Positions 37,258-47,900 of a DNA stretch of 64,000 bases are shown piece by piece; position 1 is the first letter of the stretch; every line of letters begins with the position of its first letter. This DNA is from Bacteroidetes bacterium 43-16 (GTDB lineage: Bacteria > Bacteroidota > Bacteroidia > Chitinophagales > Chitinophagaceae). A program made the translations under genes and the position numbers. The DNA is taken from assembly GCA_001897525.1 (NCBI GenBank), contig MKTB01000018.1, positions 1 to 64,000 of the forward strand, read 5' to 3'. The notes under the pieces are model-generated. The model was not told the DNA's origin. It did not search any database and worked only from the letters and a program-made list of their open reading frames with translations.

Positions 37258-38574
37258 ATGAAAATGTTTAATTCTAGAAATAATATAAAGCTGTTCGCCG
37301 CATTTGGCTTATCTCTTGCAGTTATTTTTTTGGGCTCATGCTCTAAGAAAATAGATCCTCAGCAACATTCTAAACTATTTGCTATTAACTCGGATTATAT
37401 TCCTGATTCCAATTTTGTAGCTATCGAAATAGCGCGGCTCATCGCGGAAAGATTACCACAAGATCACTTTGATGGAGAAGAATATCCTTTTATGACCGGG
37501 GAGAGCAGGGAAATAGAAAATGCTTTTCCGCTTAGTACAGATGAAAACTCAATTCCTTCTGCCTACGTGTTTAATTATGCCGGTGGGGAAGGATACACGA
37601 TCATCTCTGCTGACTATCGCTACGAACCCATACTTTCATTCGGGAAAACAGGTACTTTGAATGAAGGAGATTCTATACCTGCCGGCATGTACGAATGGAT
37701 GATGCATAACCTTGAAAATATTGACCTGATCCGGGAAGGTAAACTTTACGATACCACAAAATTTCAGCTTGCAAACAGTACCTGGGCTTATACTATTGAC
37801 CGGATGGAATTAAAAGATTGTTGTATTCATCCTGAGGTATATACCCCGGCACCCTATGATCCTTGCAATAACTGGGACAATCATATTAATGAAGTCGTAG
37901 GACCTTTAACTCAAACCAGATGGGGACAAGGAAATAGTCAGTTCCATTTACCGAACAATGATTTCAATTACCTCATTAACAGCTCTATTTCCTGTTCGGG
38001 TAAAAAACCTTTAGCCGGTTGTGTGCCCATTGCCGCAGCTCAGATCTTAAAGTATTGGAGCAAACCGAGCCCGAATTTTGATTATTCAGCCATGTACAAT
38101 TTAAGTGCAAGCACGCAGTCCCAGCTATTAGTAGCGGCATTGTGCAGTACTTCTCAATTGGATGCTAATTATGGTTGTAACGAAACCTCAGCATTATCCG
38201 CTAAAGTTTCGCCTACCTTAAAAAATGTATACGGATTTGCTTCCGGAGGTGATTTTATTTTATATACCAATGCAGAGAGGTGGAATATCAGGAATAATAT
38301 TTTAAATAACAGGATCGTTTATGCCGGAGGGAACAATAAGGTGACTTATAAAAACTTCCTCATTTTCAAAAGCGCAAAATATAGTGAAGCACATGCCTGG
38401 CTGATTGACGGGTTCCGGAGAAATGAACTTGGCTGCTACGCCCGTTTTTGGTTTAGTATGAACTGGGGTTATTATGGGCACTTTAATAATTGGTGTTACG
38501 AGTCGGATTGGGTGCCAGGCAATGATAGAAACTTCCAATATCAACGAACCATCATTAAAAATATTTATCCTTAA
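37258..38574 (+). CDS. streptopain-family (C10) cysteine protease, lipoprotein
   Basis: A 438-aa protease precursor. It has a lipobox (FLGSC, Cys28), an SpeB-type propeptide (about residues 50-150, with FNYAGGEGYTIISADYRYEP), and a papain-like catalytic domain. The nucleophile is C255 in LAGCVPIAAAQILKY, the His is H379 in SEAHAWLIDGF, and the oxyanion-side motif TQTRWGQG lies before the Cys. All match the peptidase C10 (SpeB, PrtT) family. In this locus it may process the large YD and RHS proteins; that is inference. It follows the coiled-coil gene by 38 bases. Confidence 0.9.
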   Translation: MKMFNSRNNIKLFAAFGLSLAVIFLGSCSKKIDPQQHSKLFAINSDYIPDSNFVAIEIARLIAERLPQDHFDGEEYPFMTGESREIENAFPLSTDENSIPSAYVFNYAGGEGYTIISADYRYEPILSFGKTGTLNEGDSIPAGMYEWMMHNLENIDLIREGKLYDTTKFQLANSTWAYTIDRMELKDCCIHPEVYTPAPYDPCNNWDNHINEVVGPLTQTRWGQGNSQFHLPNNDFNYLINSSISCSGKKPLAGCVPIAAAQILKYWSKPSPNFDYSAMYNLSASTQSQLLVAALCSTSQLDANYGCNETSALSAKVSPTLKNVYGFASGGDFILYTNAERWNIRNNILNNRIVYAGGNNKVTYKNFLIFKSAKYSEAHAWLIDGFRRNELGCYARFWFSMNWGYYGHFNNWCYESDWVPGNDRNFQYQRTIIKNIYP

Positions 38575-38584
38575 AATTTAATTT

Positions 38585-39121
38585 ATGTTTCAAAAATATT
38601 TGATTGTCTTACTATTTATTTTACCTGCCTTACCTTCCTGCAGGCAAAAAGATGATCCTGACATTTATTTGCTGGATATAAATCTATTCGCTTACCGCAT
38701 TGTTCAACATGGCGACAGGCTACCGGACAGTATCCTCAACGAATTAAAGATGTATTATATCGAGGGGGGAACTAAATACTACAGAACCCCAAATGTAGAT
38801 AGCGCTACGGCTAATCATTTACTTAAGCCTTCTTACTATTCCGGTAATACTTTTTTTGATGATCAAGGAGTGAGAGTCTGTGTTCCGGTTAATCCTTTTG
38901 GGGTAGTCCATAATTATTGGTATTTCGAGTTTCCCAATGGTGATGTGGACACTTTGTATGTGGAAAGTAAGCATGTAGGCAATAAAGAAGGCCGGGAAGA
39001 TGCATGTCAGTGCAATGATCCCTTTACGGTCATCAAATATAATGGCCGGGATGCAGAGGTAAATTTAACCCTTTCTCCACTAGGCACTAAACCACCGATA
39101 TACAACCTGATAAAAGAATAA
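38585..39121 (+). CDS. uncharacterised small lipoprotein
   Basis: A 178-aa protein with a lipobox (ALPSC, Cys19). The mature part has [20 protein letters not shown] near residue 30 and a single C-terminal [10 protein letters not shown] do not recognise a family. It lies ten bases after the C10 protease and may be its inhibitor or a structural partner. It lacks the SpeB-propeptide fold usual for C10 inhibitors. Confidence 0.65.
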
Positions 39122-39183
39122 CACGATCAATTTATAACCCCAATATTAAAAGGATGGACTCTCTTTCCTCCAATTACCATTTT

Positions 39184-42100
39184 ATGTATAAAAAAATTCT
39201 CTTTTTTCTTTGTTTTAGTCAACTGGCATGGGCAAGTTTTAGTCAGAATTTACCTCCAGGTGCGGCTTCATACGCTAACGAAGGTAATGAACCTCTGGAG
39301 TTCAGGACCGGTATGCCTAATACGAAAGGTTCTTCTCCTAATGTAAGTGCTTTCAGACGCATTGAGGATGCCGGCGTGGACATGTTTAATGGAATCTCCA
39401 CCCTTAAATTACCTTTATATCGTCTTTCAGGTGAGCAGATGCAGTTTGATGTAGGATTGAGTTATTACGGTGGAGGGGTAAGAATGAATGAAATTGCGGG
39501 CTGGACAGGTTTGTCCTGGACCTTGGACGGGGAATATCAAATTAGCAGAATCGTAAATGATTTACCCGATGAATGGTATAATACAGCCTCATCATCCTAT
39601 ATGAGCGGTGCTTACCGGGATAAGGGATATTTATATACAGCAAAGCAACAACTGGACCATAATAACTGGACCTCACCAGGTTTTTTAGGACTTGAATCCT
39701 TTGATATCCATTTGTTGAGTAATGTTGCTACCATGGATAAATTCATATTTGACAGTGAACCGGATGAATTCAGGTTTGCTTTACCCAATGGAGTATCCGG
39801 ATCTTTTTACCGTGACCATAGAGCTAACCCAAATGATTTAAACGGATGGAAAGTGAAGTCAAAATCCAACCTGGTTTTGGAGATTACGCATGAATTGCAT
39901 GTAGTTGAGTATAACACGAATAACCTTTATGAAATAGAACTGGACAAATGGAGCGGTGGTTCCACTTGTAAAATTCCTACATTATTTACAAAATTTATCA
40001 TTGGCACTCCGGATGGCTACCGTTATGTTTTTGGTGGTGTAGAGACTGCATTGGAGGTATCCCGTGGTATTTTAAAGTTTCCCAACCCTTCAGATCCGAA
40101 AATTAAAACAGAAGCTCAATACACCGTTAATAGCTGGAAATTAAGCAAGATCATTGCGCCTTCAGGAGAGGAGGTTAATTTTGCATATAGCCGCGATAAA
40201 ATACAATTCCAGAGGAGTAAAGAATTAATCAATGCGGTGAAGCAGGGAACCAACCAATGGTCGACACCATCCCTGGAAGTAAATGCCTCAATTACCTACC
40301 CGGTTTATTTGAGTGTTATTGAAACTAAAAAGCAGAAATTAATCTTTAAGCGCTCCCAGGCCATAGAAAAATGGTATCTGGCACTTGTTGATAGTGGTTG
40401 TAATATGTCCACCTTGGGGCCATCAGCAAATAATAATAATTTTTCTTTTTTGGTATTGCGCGATGACCAGCAGCATTGCCAGTATGCATATAATTATCTA
40501 TGGGATTCTCAAAACAATTTTGAGGGCAATCTGCCCAATTATAACCAACAATTGGATTCTGTTATCCTGTTTGATAAATTAAGTAATCAATATGTGGATG
40601 GCTTTAAATTAGTTCAAAGAGCCAATCCAAACCATCGCCGAACTTTAGACCGGATCTTTAAATTCAATTTTACTGATAGTAAAATTCAGGACAATTATGA
40701 ATTTACTTACAATAATATTGAAGGCTTGCCAAACCTGGAAGCCTGGAACCGGGATTATTGGGGATTTGAACAAGACGGTAACGCGGAACCGGTAACAGGT
40801 TGCGGGATCTTGTATGAACTACGATCTACTACCGGAAATTTTGCTATAAAGGGCTTATTAAATACTATTAAAAATCCTTTAGGTGGTATTACTGAAATTC
40901 AATATGAAGCCAATGTTTACTCCAAACAAATTAAAGTAAATACCACCAATGGTAGCGTCAATGTGGCTAATAATGTTAATGGGAATGCTGTAGGGCCTGG
41001 TGCAAGAGTGAAAAAGATTATACAAAAGGACTACCTGGGTGCGCCTGATACCTACAAAGAGTATTTCTATACCAGTAATTATCCTGTAGGAACAAACTCC
41101 AGCGGACTGCTGAATTTTGATAATATCGCAATAGATGCAATTACCGGAAATTGTGGTAATAGTAGTAGTACCTTAGCCAATTACAGTACCCTCAATCAGA
41201 ACCAGTTTACTAAACAGTTTAAAGGTGGGATCATCAATTACAGTGAAGTGACAGAACGTAATGCAGATGGCTCTTATACCGTATTTAATTATACCAATGC
41301 GGAAAATCCGGAATACCGGGATGAGTTTGCTGCCGGTTACGGATCATATAATGTTTTAAACAGTAGCAATCTTAATTTCAGGTTATCTTCAAAAGACCTG
41401 GATCGTGGAAAGATGAAAACCATCAGGCAATACAGTTCCAATAACCGATTGGTAAAAAAGACAGAAAATATTTATCAGGATGATCCTTTAAGAGTGAGTG
41501 ATTACATAAAATCAATTTCAATCCTTACACTTGGTAGTATTAGTAGTTATTACTGTCTTGGACAGGCTGAACCAGGATTGGGTAACCATAGGGCCTGGGC
41601 CTATAAGAATTATACCTATAAAAATCCTTTGATCAAAAGTATTCAAACAGATTACTTCGAATCTGGTCCGGATATCGTATCAGAAACTGAATACGGTTAT
41701 GACCCATACGGTAATATTGCCTCAACTAAAAGTAAGGATAGTGATGGTAATACTATTGTAAAAACCACTAAGTATAATAGTCATCCTGATTATGATATGG
41801 TCACTAGCAATAATACCGCCAGTGGTATCCGTAAACTGAAATACCAGTACGGGATCAAAAATTTTCCCGTTGAGACCATGTTTTCTTCACAGAAACCTCC
41901 TGTATCTGGAGTAGACCAACCGCCATATTACCTAAGTGCACAATTGAATACCGTCAATATCAATAGACCTATGCCTGAAAAAAAATATTTATTAAGAGCA
42001 GCAAACGGTTTAATAGAAGGTACTCCTTCGAATACAAATGGCTTTTTTAGTTCAAAGATCAGCACTTCCGGTACATTTCAAATGGATAGCCGTTATGTGC

Positions 42101-42843
42101 TGGAAGAAGAGATCATTGATTTCACAACAGGCAATGCTTTAGCCTTACCTAAACCTGTTAGTGTGACCAATCGACAGGGCGGAAACTATACCCTGACCTG
42201 GGACCATTCCGGATTTTACGCCAGTAGTAAGACCGCAAATGTAACGGTCGCAGAAATAGCTTACAGCGGTTTTGACGGTACCTATTCCGGTAATAACGCA
42301 GTTTTTAAAAACGGCTGGAATTTTAATGAGGCCAATGTGCAGACGGGTATTAGTTTTACAGGTCAGAGATCGCTGCAGGCCGTACCCGTAAGTTCCGGTA
42401 CAGCAGCGAATGCCTTTATTACAACAGGTAATGTGATCATAGGTAAGCCTTATAAGATCTCGTTCTGGGCCAGGAGTGTTATTGGCAATCTATACCTGGC
42501 TAATGGCACTTCGGCTACGGTACTGAGCCTGAAAAAAACAGGTAAAGATGGCTGGCAGTATTATGAGGCGGAGTTCATACCCAATGGTACTGTCGGGCTG
42601 GTATATGCATCGTCCGGTATTATTCCGATTAATGCCCAGATAGATGAATTAATGCTCCTACCGATGAATGCACAGATGGAATCTTACAGCTATAATACCG
42701 GTACTGGAAATATTACTTCAGTAAATACGGGTAATGGCAATGTATTGCTTTATGAATACGACGGATTGGGCCGATTGCTGACCGTGCGGGATGATGCCGG
42801 AAATATCTTGAAAAACCACAGTTATAAACTTCAAAATAATTAA
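39184..42843 (+). CDS. large secreted YD-repeat protein, partner of the RHS protein
   Basis: A 1219-aa secreted protein. I start at the ATG giving MYKKILFFLCFSQLAWASFS, a clear signal peptide, rather than ten codons upstream. An N-terminal SpvB-like beta-rich part (DVGLSYYGGGVRMNEIAGWT and GLSWTLDGEYQI near residues 95-120) is followed by a long region with scattered YD-type turns (TEYGYDPYGNIASTKSKDSD near 835). A carbohydrate-binding-like segment lies near 1045-1150, and the protein ends with the YD repeat YEYDGLGRLLTVRDDAGNIL. Its stop is five bases before the next gene. It probably builds or holds the shell for the RHS protein. Confidence 0.85.
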   Translation: MYKKILFFLCFSQLAWASFSQNLPPGAASYANEGNEPLEFRTGMPNTKGSSPNVSAFRRIEDAGVDMFNGISTLKLPLYRLSGEQMQFDVGLSYYGGGVRMNEIAGWTGLSWTLDGEYQISRIVNDLPDEWYNTASSSYMSGAYRDKGYLYTAKQQLDHNNWTSPGFLGLESFDIHLLSNVATMDKFIFDSEPDEFRFALPNGVSGSFYRDHRANPNDLNGWKVKSKSNLVLEITHELHVVEYNTNNLYEIELDKWSGGSTCKIPTLFTKFIIGTPDGYRYVFGGVETALEVSRGILKFPNPSDPKIKTEAQYTVNSWKLSKIIAPSGEEVNFAYSRDKIQFQRSKELINAVKQGTNQWSTPSLEVNASITYPVYLSVIETKKQKLIFKRSQAIEKWYLALVDSGCNMSTLGPSANNNNFSFLVLRDDQQHCQYAYNYLWDSQNNFEGNLPNYNQQLDSVILFDKLSNQYVDGFKLVQRANPNHRRTLDRIFKFNFTDSKIQDNYEFTYNNIEGLPNLEAWNRDYWGFEQDGNAEPVTGCGILYELRSTTGNFAIKGLLNTIKNPLGGITEIQYEANVYSKQIKVNTTNGSVNVANNVNGNAVGPGARVKKIIQKDYLGAPDTYKEYFYTSNYPVGTNSSGLLNFDNIAIDAITGNCGNSSSTLANYSTLNQNQFTKQFKGGIINYSEVTERNADGSYTVFNYTNAENPEYRDEFAAGYGSYNVLNSSNLNFRLSSKDLDRGKMKTIRQYSSNNRLVKKTENIYQDDPLRVSDYIKSISILTLGSISSYYCLGQAEPGLGNHRAWAYKNYTYKNPLIKSIQTDYFESGPDIVSETEYGYDPYGNIASTKSKDSDGNTIVKTTKYNSHPDYDMVTSNNTASGIRKLKYQYGIKNFPVETMFSSQKPPVSGVDQPPYYLSAQLNTVNINRPMPEKKYLLRAANGLIEGTPSNTNGFFSSKISTSGTFQMDSRYVLEEEIIDFTTGNALALPKPVSVTNRQGGNYTLTWDHSGFYASSKTANVTVAEIAYSGFDGTYSGNNAVFKNGWNFNEANVQTGISFTGQRSLQAVPVSSGTAANAFITTGNVIIGKPYKISFWARSVIGNLYLANGTSATVLSLKKTGKDGWQYYEAEFIPNGTVGLVYASSGIIPINAQIDELMLLPMNAQMESYSYNTGTGNITSVNTGNGNVLLYEYDGLGRLLTVRDDAGNILKNHSYKLQNN

Positions 42844-42847
42844 GCTG

Positions 42848-45800
42848 ATGCGACAATATCCTTATATTTTTACAGCCTTGTTGCTATCAGCGGCCAATAT
42901 GGACTGCTTTGCACAACAGGTAGATAATCCAAAAAATAATATACCGGTGAACCCTGTAAGTGTTCCGCCAATCACGAATGCTTATCCGGGATTAAATAAT
43001 TTTAATGGTTCTGAAAAAGAAAATGCTATCGGTACCTGGATTCCGGATCAGCCAACAACGCAGGAAAGTGCGACGATAAAACACCGGCAGGAGATGCGTT
43101 ATTTTGATGGACTGGGCCGTCCGTTCCAGACGGTACTGAAAAAAGGCCATAGTGAAGGGCATGATATCGTGCAATACAATGTGTATGATCAGGTGGGAAG
43201 AGAAAGCCGCGCTTATTTACCCTATATAAAACCAGTAGGTGCCTCTGATGGTTTGCGCGACAATCTGCCGGCAGTAAGACTTACCGCTTTTTATCCCTTA
43301 CCCGAAGGGCAACAACCGTATTCAGAAACCGTTTTTGATAATTCTCCCCTGAACCGTCCTGTAAAACAAATGGCCCCGGGTCACAGTTGGGTAGGCAGTG
43401 GAAGGGGCGTAGAATTGGACTACCTCAGTAATTATAATAATGCAAGTACCGGTGGGATTAATCCTGTATTTCATGTTGCTATAGGGGGCTACCCTCGCTT
43501 CAGTATGGTCAACGACTTGCCCATATATGCGGGCAACTATGAAGAAGGTATGTTGAACATCAGAACGGTGAAAGACGAAGATGGAAATGTGACCGAAGAA
43601 ATATCAGATAAGAAAGGCAGGATGCTGGTGAAAAGATCCTTGATTGCTCAGCAATATGGTGCTGGTGTAGCCACTACACCTTTCCCCGATAATTACAATT
43701 ACACTTTTTATGTATACGACGACCTGGACCGGCTCCGTTGCGTATTGCCTCCCGGATCAGTGACGGTATCCAAAACAATAAGCACTTCCGGCAGTACCAA
43801 TACCTATACTTATAACTGGAGCATTAATGCTGCGCAGATCGCAGAACTATGCTATCGATATACCTATGATATACTGGGGCGGGTTATTGAAAAGAAAATC
43901 CCGGGAAAATCAATTGAATATTTTGTTTATGACAACCGCGACCGGCCGGTATTGAGCCAGGACGGCAACCTGCGCCAGTCCGGTAAATGGGCCTTCAGCT
44001 TTTATGATGGATTGAACCGCCCTACTGTAACCGGGCTGATAAGCCTTACCGATAGTCGTGCCAGCCTGCAAACCCAGGCAACTGAACCCATAAGTTTTAT
44101 TCCACACGACTCCTGGCGCTTTTATGCATTAAATTATAATAATCCCGGACCTATTTATGGATTATATCCACCTTCATTATTTGGCGCTGAGATATTATCC
44201 TATAATTATTACGATAATTACAATCTCCTGCCCGGCTTGTTTGATGTTGCCAAGATACCGGCAGTACCGGCTAATGATGCCAGTATAGTAGCTTCCACTT
44301 ATAGCACCAGTACCAAAGGAATGTTAACCGGAGTTAAAGTGCGAATTCTGGACCCAAACAACCCATCAGCTAACCAATGGATCACCAGAGTATTTTATTA
44401 CGATTCCAAAGGCAGGCAGATACAGAGTGCAACAAATAATTTAAAGGGAGGTGTTGATTACAATAGCGAACTATATTATTTCCAGGGTATGCCCTTTCAG
44501 TCGGTAACCCATCACCATAACCCTACGGCAGAAGCTATACCGGGGGCCAGTGCTGCATTGAATCACATTAAGCTGGATAAGAAAACGAGGCGCAACCTGG
44601 GGCAAGGTGGAAATGACCAGGTATGGCAATTGGAACAGACGATCAATGACGGTACCCCTTATAACCTGGCCTATTACGATTATGACCATATGGGCAGGGT
44701 GGTGCTGAAACAATACACTATGGCCAATGTCTTACAGGAATACAATATCCGGGGCTGGCTGAGCCAGATCCATGCGCGCAACCCGATGAACACAGATAGT
44801 ACTTATTTTCGCGAAAACCTGTACTATGATGATGGATTTGCCAGTAAACTTTATAGTGGCAATATAGCCGGTATCACCTGGGATAATTACGGGGTGATAC
44901 AGGCTAATAATGGCAAGCAGAATGCCTATGGTTATCACTATGATAAGCAAGGGCGACTGATGCATGCTGAGTACCGGATGAAGGTAGGAAGCTGGGTGAA
45001 CAACTACAAAGACTATACAGCCTCTAATATTTCTTATGATGAAAGAGGTAATATACTTACTATGAACCACCGTGGAAATACCAGCAGCGGACCCGTTAAT
45101 ATGGATCAGTTAAGTTACCAATATACACCCAATAGTAATCAACTCATAAAAGTAAGTGATAATGTAGCCGCAGGAACAACACCGCAATTACCCGATTTTA
45201 AGGACAATGCCAACCTCGCCGTAGAATATACCTATGATAATAACGGTAATCTTTTGACGGATGCAAATAAATCTATTACCAGTATCAGCTACAACCACAT
45301 GAATCGGCCTTCAGTAATCACCGTACAGGGTAAGGGCAGTATTACCTATGTATATGATGCTATGGGAAACCGCCTGCGTAAAACGATCATTGATAATGTG
45401 GCCCAAACGACCGAAGTGTGGGATTATATGGGCAGCTTCGTGTACAAGAATAATGTATTGCAGTACATCCTCAATGAAGAAGGCCGAAGCAGGCCGGAGG
45501 TGGTCACAGGCGGTAACCAGTCCGGGTCGACTAAATTTGTATATGATTATTTTATTAAAGACCATTTAGGTAATGTGCGTACCACGTTGGCTGCAGAACC
45601 TAAAAGCTACGAATATTATGCCATGCATGAGTTTGCGACCGCAAATAGTGAACAATTGATATTTGACAATATAGCAGCAGTAAGAGATGATAAGCCGGGT
45701 AGCATCAATATGGATGATCTGAAGGCTGCAAGGCTGAACGCAGCAGAAGCAGACCGCCGTATCGGTACGGCCATCATGCTGCGGGTGATGCCGGGTGATA

Positions 45801-47224
45801 AATTTACCCTGGCAACAGATGCTTACTACGAGGCAGATATAGACGGACAAGAATATGATTACAGTCCTGCAGAAGATATCGTATCTTCGTTACTGGCAAC
45901 ATTAAGTGGTGGTACCGTGGGCGGTAAACCTATCGGGGAGACAGATAACAATGAGATCATTCACCATCTTTTTGCCAAACCGGAGACATTAACTGGGCTG
46001 GAAGCATTGCTGGATGATGCAAACCATATCGGAACGGCACCCAGGGCAGGACTGAATTATTTATTCTTTGATGAGCAAATGAACATACAACCGATCAGCG
46101 GTAGTTTGTCGCTGAGTGAACTGAACCCTGATGTGTTTACTAATATATCAGTAGTGGCAGGACCGGTTACTGAACCCGGTTATGTATTGGTGTATGTAGA
46201 TAACCGGAGTATTGGTAAAGATGTATGGTTTGATAATGTACAGGTGCTGCACTTTGATACTAAAGTTGTGGAAGAGAACCATTATTATCCGTTTGGTCTG
46301 ACAATTAGTTCAACAGCAGCAAGCACTACAGAGCAACCGTACAAGTATAATGGAAAGGAATTGGAGAAAACTTTCGATTTGCAAACGTATGAATATGGAG
46401 CAAGGCAGTATAATTCACAAATCGGGCGCTGGAACGGAGTGGATCAATTAGCAAATAAATATTATGGCATCAGTCCTTTTGCTTATGTGGCAAATAATCC
46501 AGTGAAATTTATTGATCCTGATGGAAATAGGATAGCACTTGCCAGTAGAACCGAATGGAATACACAAGTTCAAAATGTAACCGCAGAACGAGATAGGTTA
46601 CAGGGAAATATTAATGGTTTAAATACTATGGCAAGTGAAAAAGGATGGACTGCGGAAAAGCTTTCTCAGGAAATTGGTAATATGCAAGAAAGAGTAACTT
46701 TATTAAATAGAGCAATTACTACTTTTGGTAATTTGGAAACAAGCAACCAAGTTTATCGCTTGAATCCGGGGTCAGCAACAAACTTGTTAAATTATGATCC
46801 AACTAATGGAGATATAGTGATAAATTACAGGGGAACAGCTTTATTTAGTCACGAAGCTACGCATGCGGGGCAGTTTGAGTCCGGTGATTTGGCATTTAAT
46901 ACAGCAAATGGATCAGCTTTGGCTCAAGATGTTTTTGATGAAGTTTCAGCATATAAAGTTCAATGGGCTGTTGATCCCGCAACTGTTGCAGATTTTGGGT
47001 CCTCCAATAGTATTACTGCACCTTGGGTTCAAGGACTAACTGATGCCGCGGGAAATCGGCCATATAGTCCTGGAGGTTCAGCAAATACTGGAGTTGCTCC
47101 TGTAAATATAAATTCTGTAAGGGATGAATTAATTAGAGCTTATCCACATATTAAAGCTGTTTTAGAAACGTTGCCTGCGGATGCAACAATTAGAGATATA
47201 GTCCCTACAATTCACACAAGATAA
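42848..47224 (+). CDS. RHS-family polymorphic toxin with HEXXH metallopeptidase-like tip
   Basis: A 1458-aa protein. It has a signal peptide, a DUF6443-like segment (RYFDGLGRPFQTVLKKG near residue 80), many YD repeats, and a standard RHS core end (LQTYEYGARQYNSQIGRWNG to ANNPVKFIDPDGN, about residues 1180-1230). The last 230 residues are a separate tip. It contains a coiled region, then SHEATHAGQF with H1335 and H1339 as zinc ligands, and E1365 in DEVSAYKVQ as a possible third. This is the layout of a secreted contact toxin whose tip is a zincin protease. DNA of the tip looks AT-richer than the core, a sign of tip exchange. Confidence 0.87.
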   Translation: MRQYPYIFTALLLSAANMDCFAQQVDNPKNNIPVNPVSVPPITNAYPGLNNFNGSEKENAIGTWIPDQPTTQESATIKHRQEMRYFDGLGRPFQTVLKKGHSEGHDIVQYNVYDQVGRESRAYLPYIKPVGASDGLRDNLPAVRLTAFYPLPEGQQPYSETVFDNSPLNRPVKQMAPGHSWVGSGRGVELDYLSNYNNASTGGINPVFHVAIGGYPRFSMVNDLPIYAGNYEEGMLNIRTVKDEDGNVTEEISDKKGRMLVKRSLIAQQYGAGVATTPFPDNYNYTFYVYDDLDRLRCVLPPGSVTVSKTISTSGSTNTYTYNWSINAAQIAELCYRYTYDILGRVIEKKIPGKSIEYFVYDNRDRPVLSQDGNLRQSGKWAFSFYDGLNRPTVTGLISLTDSRASLQTQATEPISFIPHDSWRFYALNYNNPGPIYGLYPPSLFGAEILSYNYYDNYNLLPGLFDVAKIPAVPANDASIVASTYSTSTKGMLTGVKVRILDPNNPSANQWITRVFYYDSKGRQIQSATNNLKGGVDYNSELYYFQGMPFQSVTHHHNPTAEAIPGASAALNHIKLDKKTRRNLGQGGNDQVWQLEQTINDGTPYNLAYYDYDHMGRVVLKQYTMANVLQEYNIRGWLSQIHARNPMNTDSTYFRENLYYDDGFASKLYSGNIAGITWDNYGVIQANNGKQNAYGYHYDKQGRLMHAEYRMKVGSWVNNYKDYTASNISYDERGNILTMNHRGNTSSGPVNMDQLSYQYTPNSNQLIKVSDNVAAGTTPQLPDFKDNANLAVEYTYDNNGNLLTDANKSITSISYNHMNRPSVITVQGKGSITYVYDAMGNRLRKTIIDNVAQTTEVWDYMGSFVYKNNVLQYILNEEGRSRPEVVTGGNQSGSTKFVYDYFIKDHLGNVRTTLAAEPKSYEYYAMHEFATANSEQLIFDNIAAVRDDKPGSINMDDLKAARLNAAEADRRIGTAIMLRVMPGDKFTLATDAYYEADIDGQEYDYSPAEDIVSSLLATLSGGTVGGKPIGETDNNEIIHHLFAKPETLTGLEALLDDANHIGTAPRAGLNYLFFDEQMNIQPISGSLSLSELNPDVFTNISVVAGPVTEPGYVLVYVDNRSIGKDVWFDNVQVLHFDTKVVEENHYYPFGLTISSTAASTTEQPYKYNGKELEKTFDLQTYEYGARQYNSQIGRWNGVDQLANKYYGISPFAYVANNPVKFIDPDGNRIALASRTEWNTQVQNVTAERDRLQGNINGLNTMASEKGWTAEKLSQEIGNMQERVTLLNRAITTFGNLETSNQVYRLNPGSATNLLNYDPTNGDIVINYRGTALFSHEATHAGQFESGDLAFNTANGSALAQDVFDEVSAYKVQWAVDPATVADFGSSNSITAPWVQGLTDAAGNRPYSPGGSANTGVAPVNINSVRDELIRAYPHIKAVLETLPADATIRDIVPTIHTR

Positions 47225-47234
47225 ATGCAACATT

Positions 47235-47618
47235 ATGAATATTAAAATATTAATTGGTTTAATAACAGTTTTGTTATTTTCATGTTCTATTGGCAAAAAA
47301 AACTATCATAATTATATGGTCGGAAAGTATAACGGAATTACTCAAGGAAGTCTCCCTAATACAAGTACAAATTATGTTTTAGAATTGACCGATAGTACCT
47401 TTAATCTTAAAATAAACGGTCATGACTACAATCCTGAATGTAATGGAAAATGGGAAATTAAAAACCATATTTTAGTTTTGCTGTGTAATGAAGAAAATGA
47501 TTTGGGCATAATCCTTTCTTCAGGTTACATGAATCAACAAAAATTCATATTGAACATTAAAGACAAGAATACTTTAATACTTAATAATGTAGTTTTAAAA
47601 AGAATAGATAATTTATAA
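47235..47618 (+). CDS. candidate immunity lipoprotein for the RHS tip
   Basis: A 127-aa protein with a lipobox (LLFSCS, Cys16) and a small beta-rich domain (YVLELTDSTFNLKINGHDYN, then GKWEIKNHILVLLCNEENDL). I do not recognise a family. It starts ten bases after the RHS stop, is AT-rich like the tip, and is short. This is the usual place and look of the cognate immunity gene. A lipoprotein location would block a toxin acting in the periplasm or at the surface. Confidence 0.7.
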   Translation: MNIKILIGLITVLLFSCSIGKKNYHNYMVGKYNGITQGSLPNTSTNYVLELTDSTFNLKINGHDYNPECNGKWEIKNHILVLLCNEENDLGIILSSGYMNQQKFILNIKDKNTLILNNVVLKRIDNL

Positions 47619-47639
47619 ACTAATTGACAACCAATGTAC

Positions 47640-47747
47640 ATGAAAAAATACGACCTTTCATCATCAACTCCAATTAATGCCAATCTCTGGATGTATTTAG
47701 TTAAGAAGTTATCAATTGAAATTTCTAAAAATAGTTGTCGAAATTAG
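47640..47747 (+). CDS. tiny ORF of unknown status
   Basis: A 35-codon frame starting MKKYDLSSSTPINANLWMYL and ending in SCRN lies in the 340-bp gap between the immunity gene and rteC. The start lacks a strong ribosome site. It may be chance; apart from it and the terminator, I see nothing else in this gap. Confidence 0.2.
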   Translation: MKKYDLSSSTPINANLWMYLVKKLSIEISKNSCRN

Positions 47748-47900
47748 TTAATGAGTATAAAACGCTGATAGGTTTAGTCGCATAGCAAATATTTAGGTTA
47801 TATTTTCAAACCTTTGTCAGATAAAAATTTGTTTTTTTTAAGTTAAAAATTACAGATTGGCCTTAACTGCTTCTAATTGTTTTCATGTTTAAATTTTGGA

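Noticed and set aside
45300-45850. Several long antisense frames inside the RHS gene
   Set aside because: They are shadows of the YD-repeat coding bias and have no ribosome sites or family match.
47640-47747. Possible second lanthipeptide precursor
   Set aside because: The 35-aa frame has Ser and one Cys but no leader-like motif, and lies beyond rteC, far from lanB. I list it only as a low-confidence tiny ORF.
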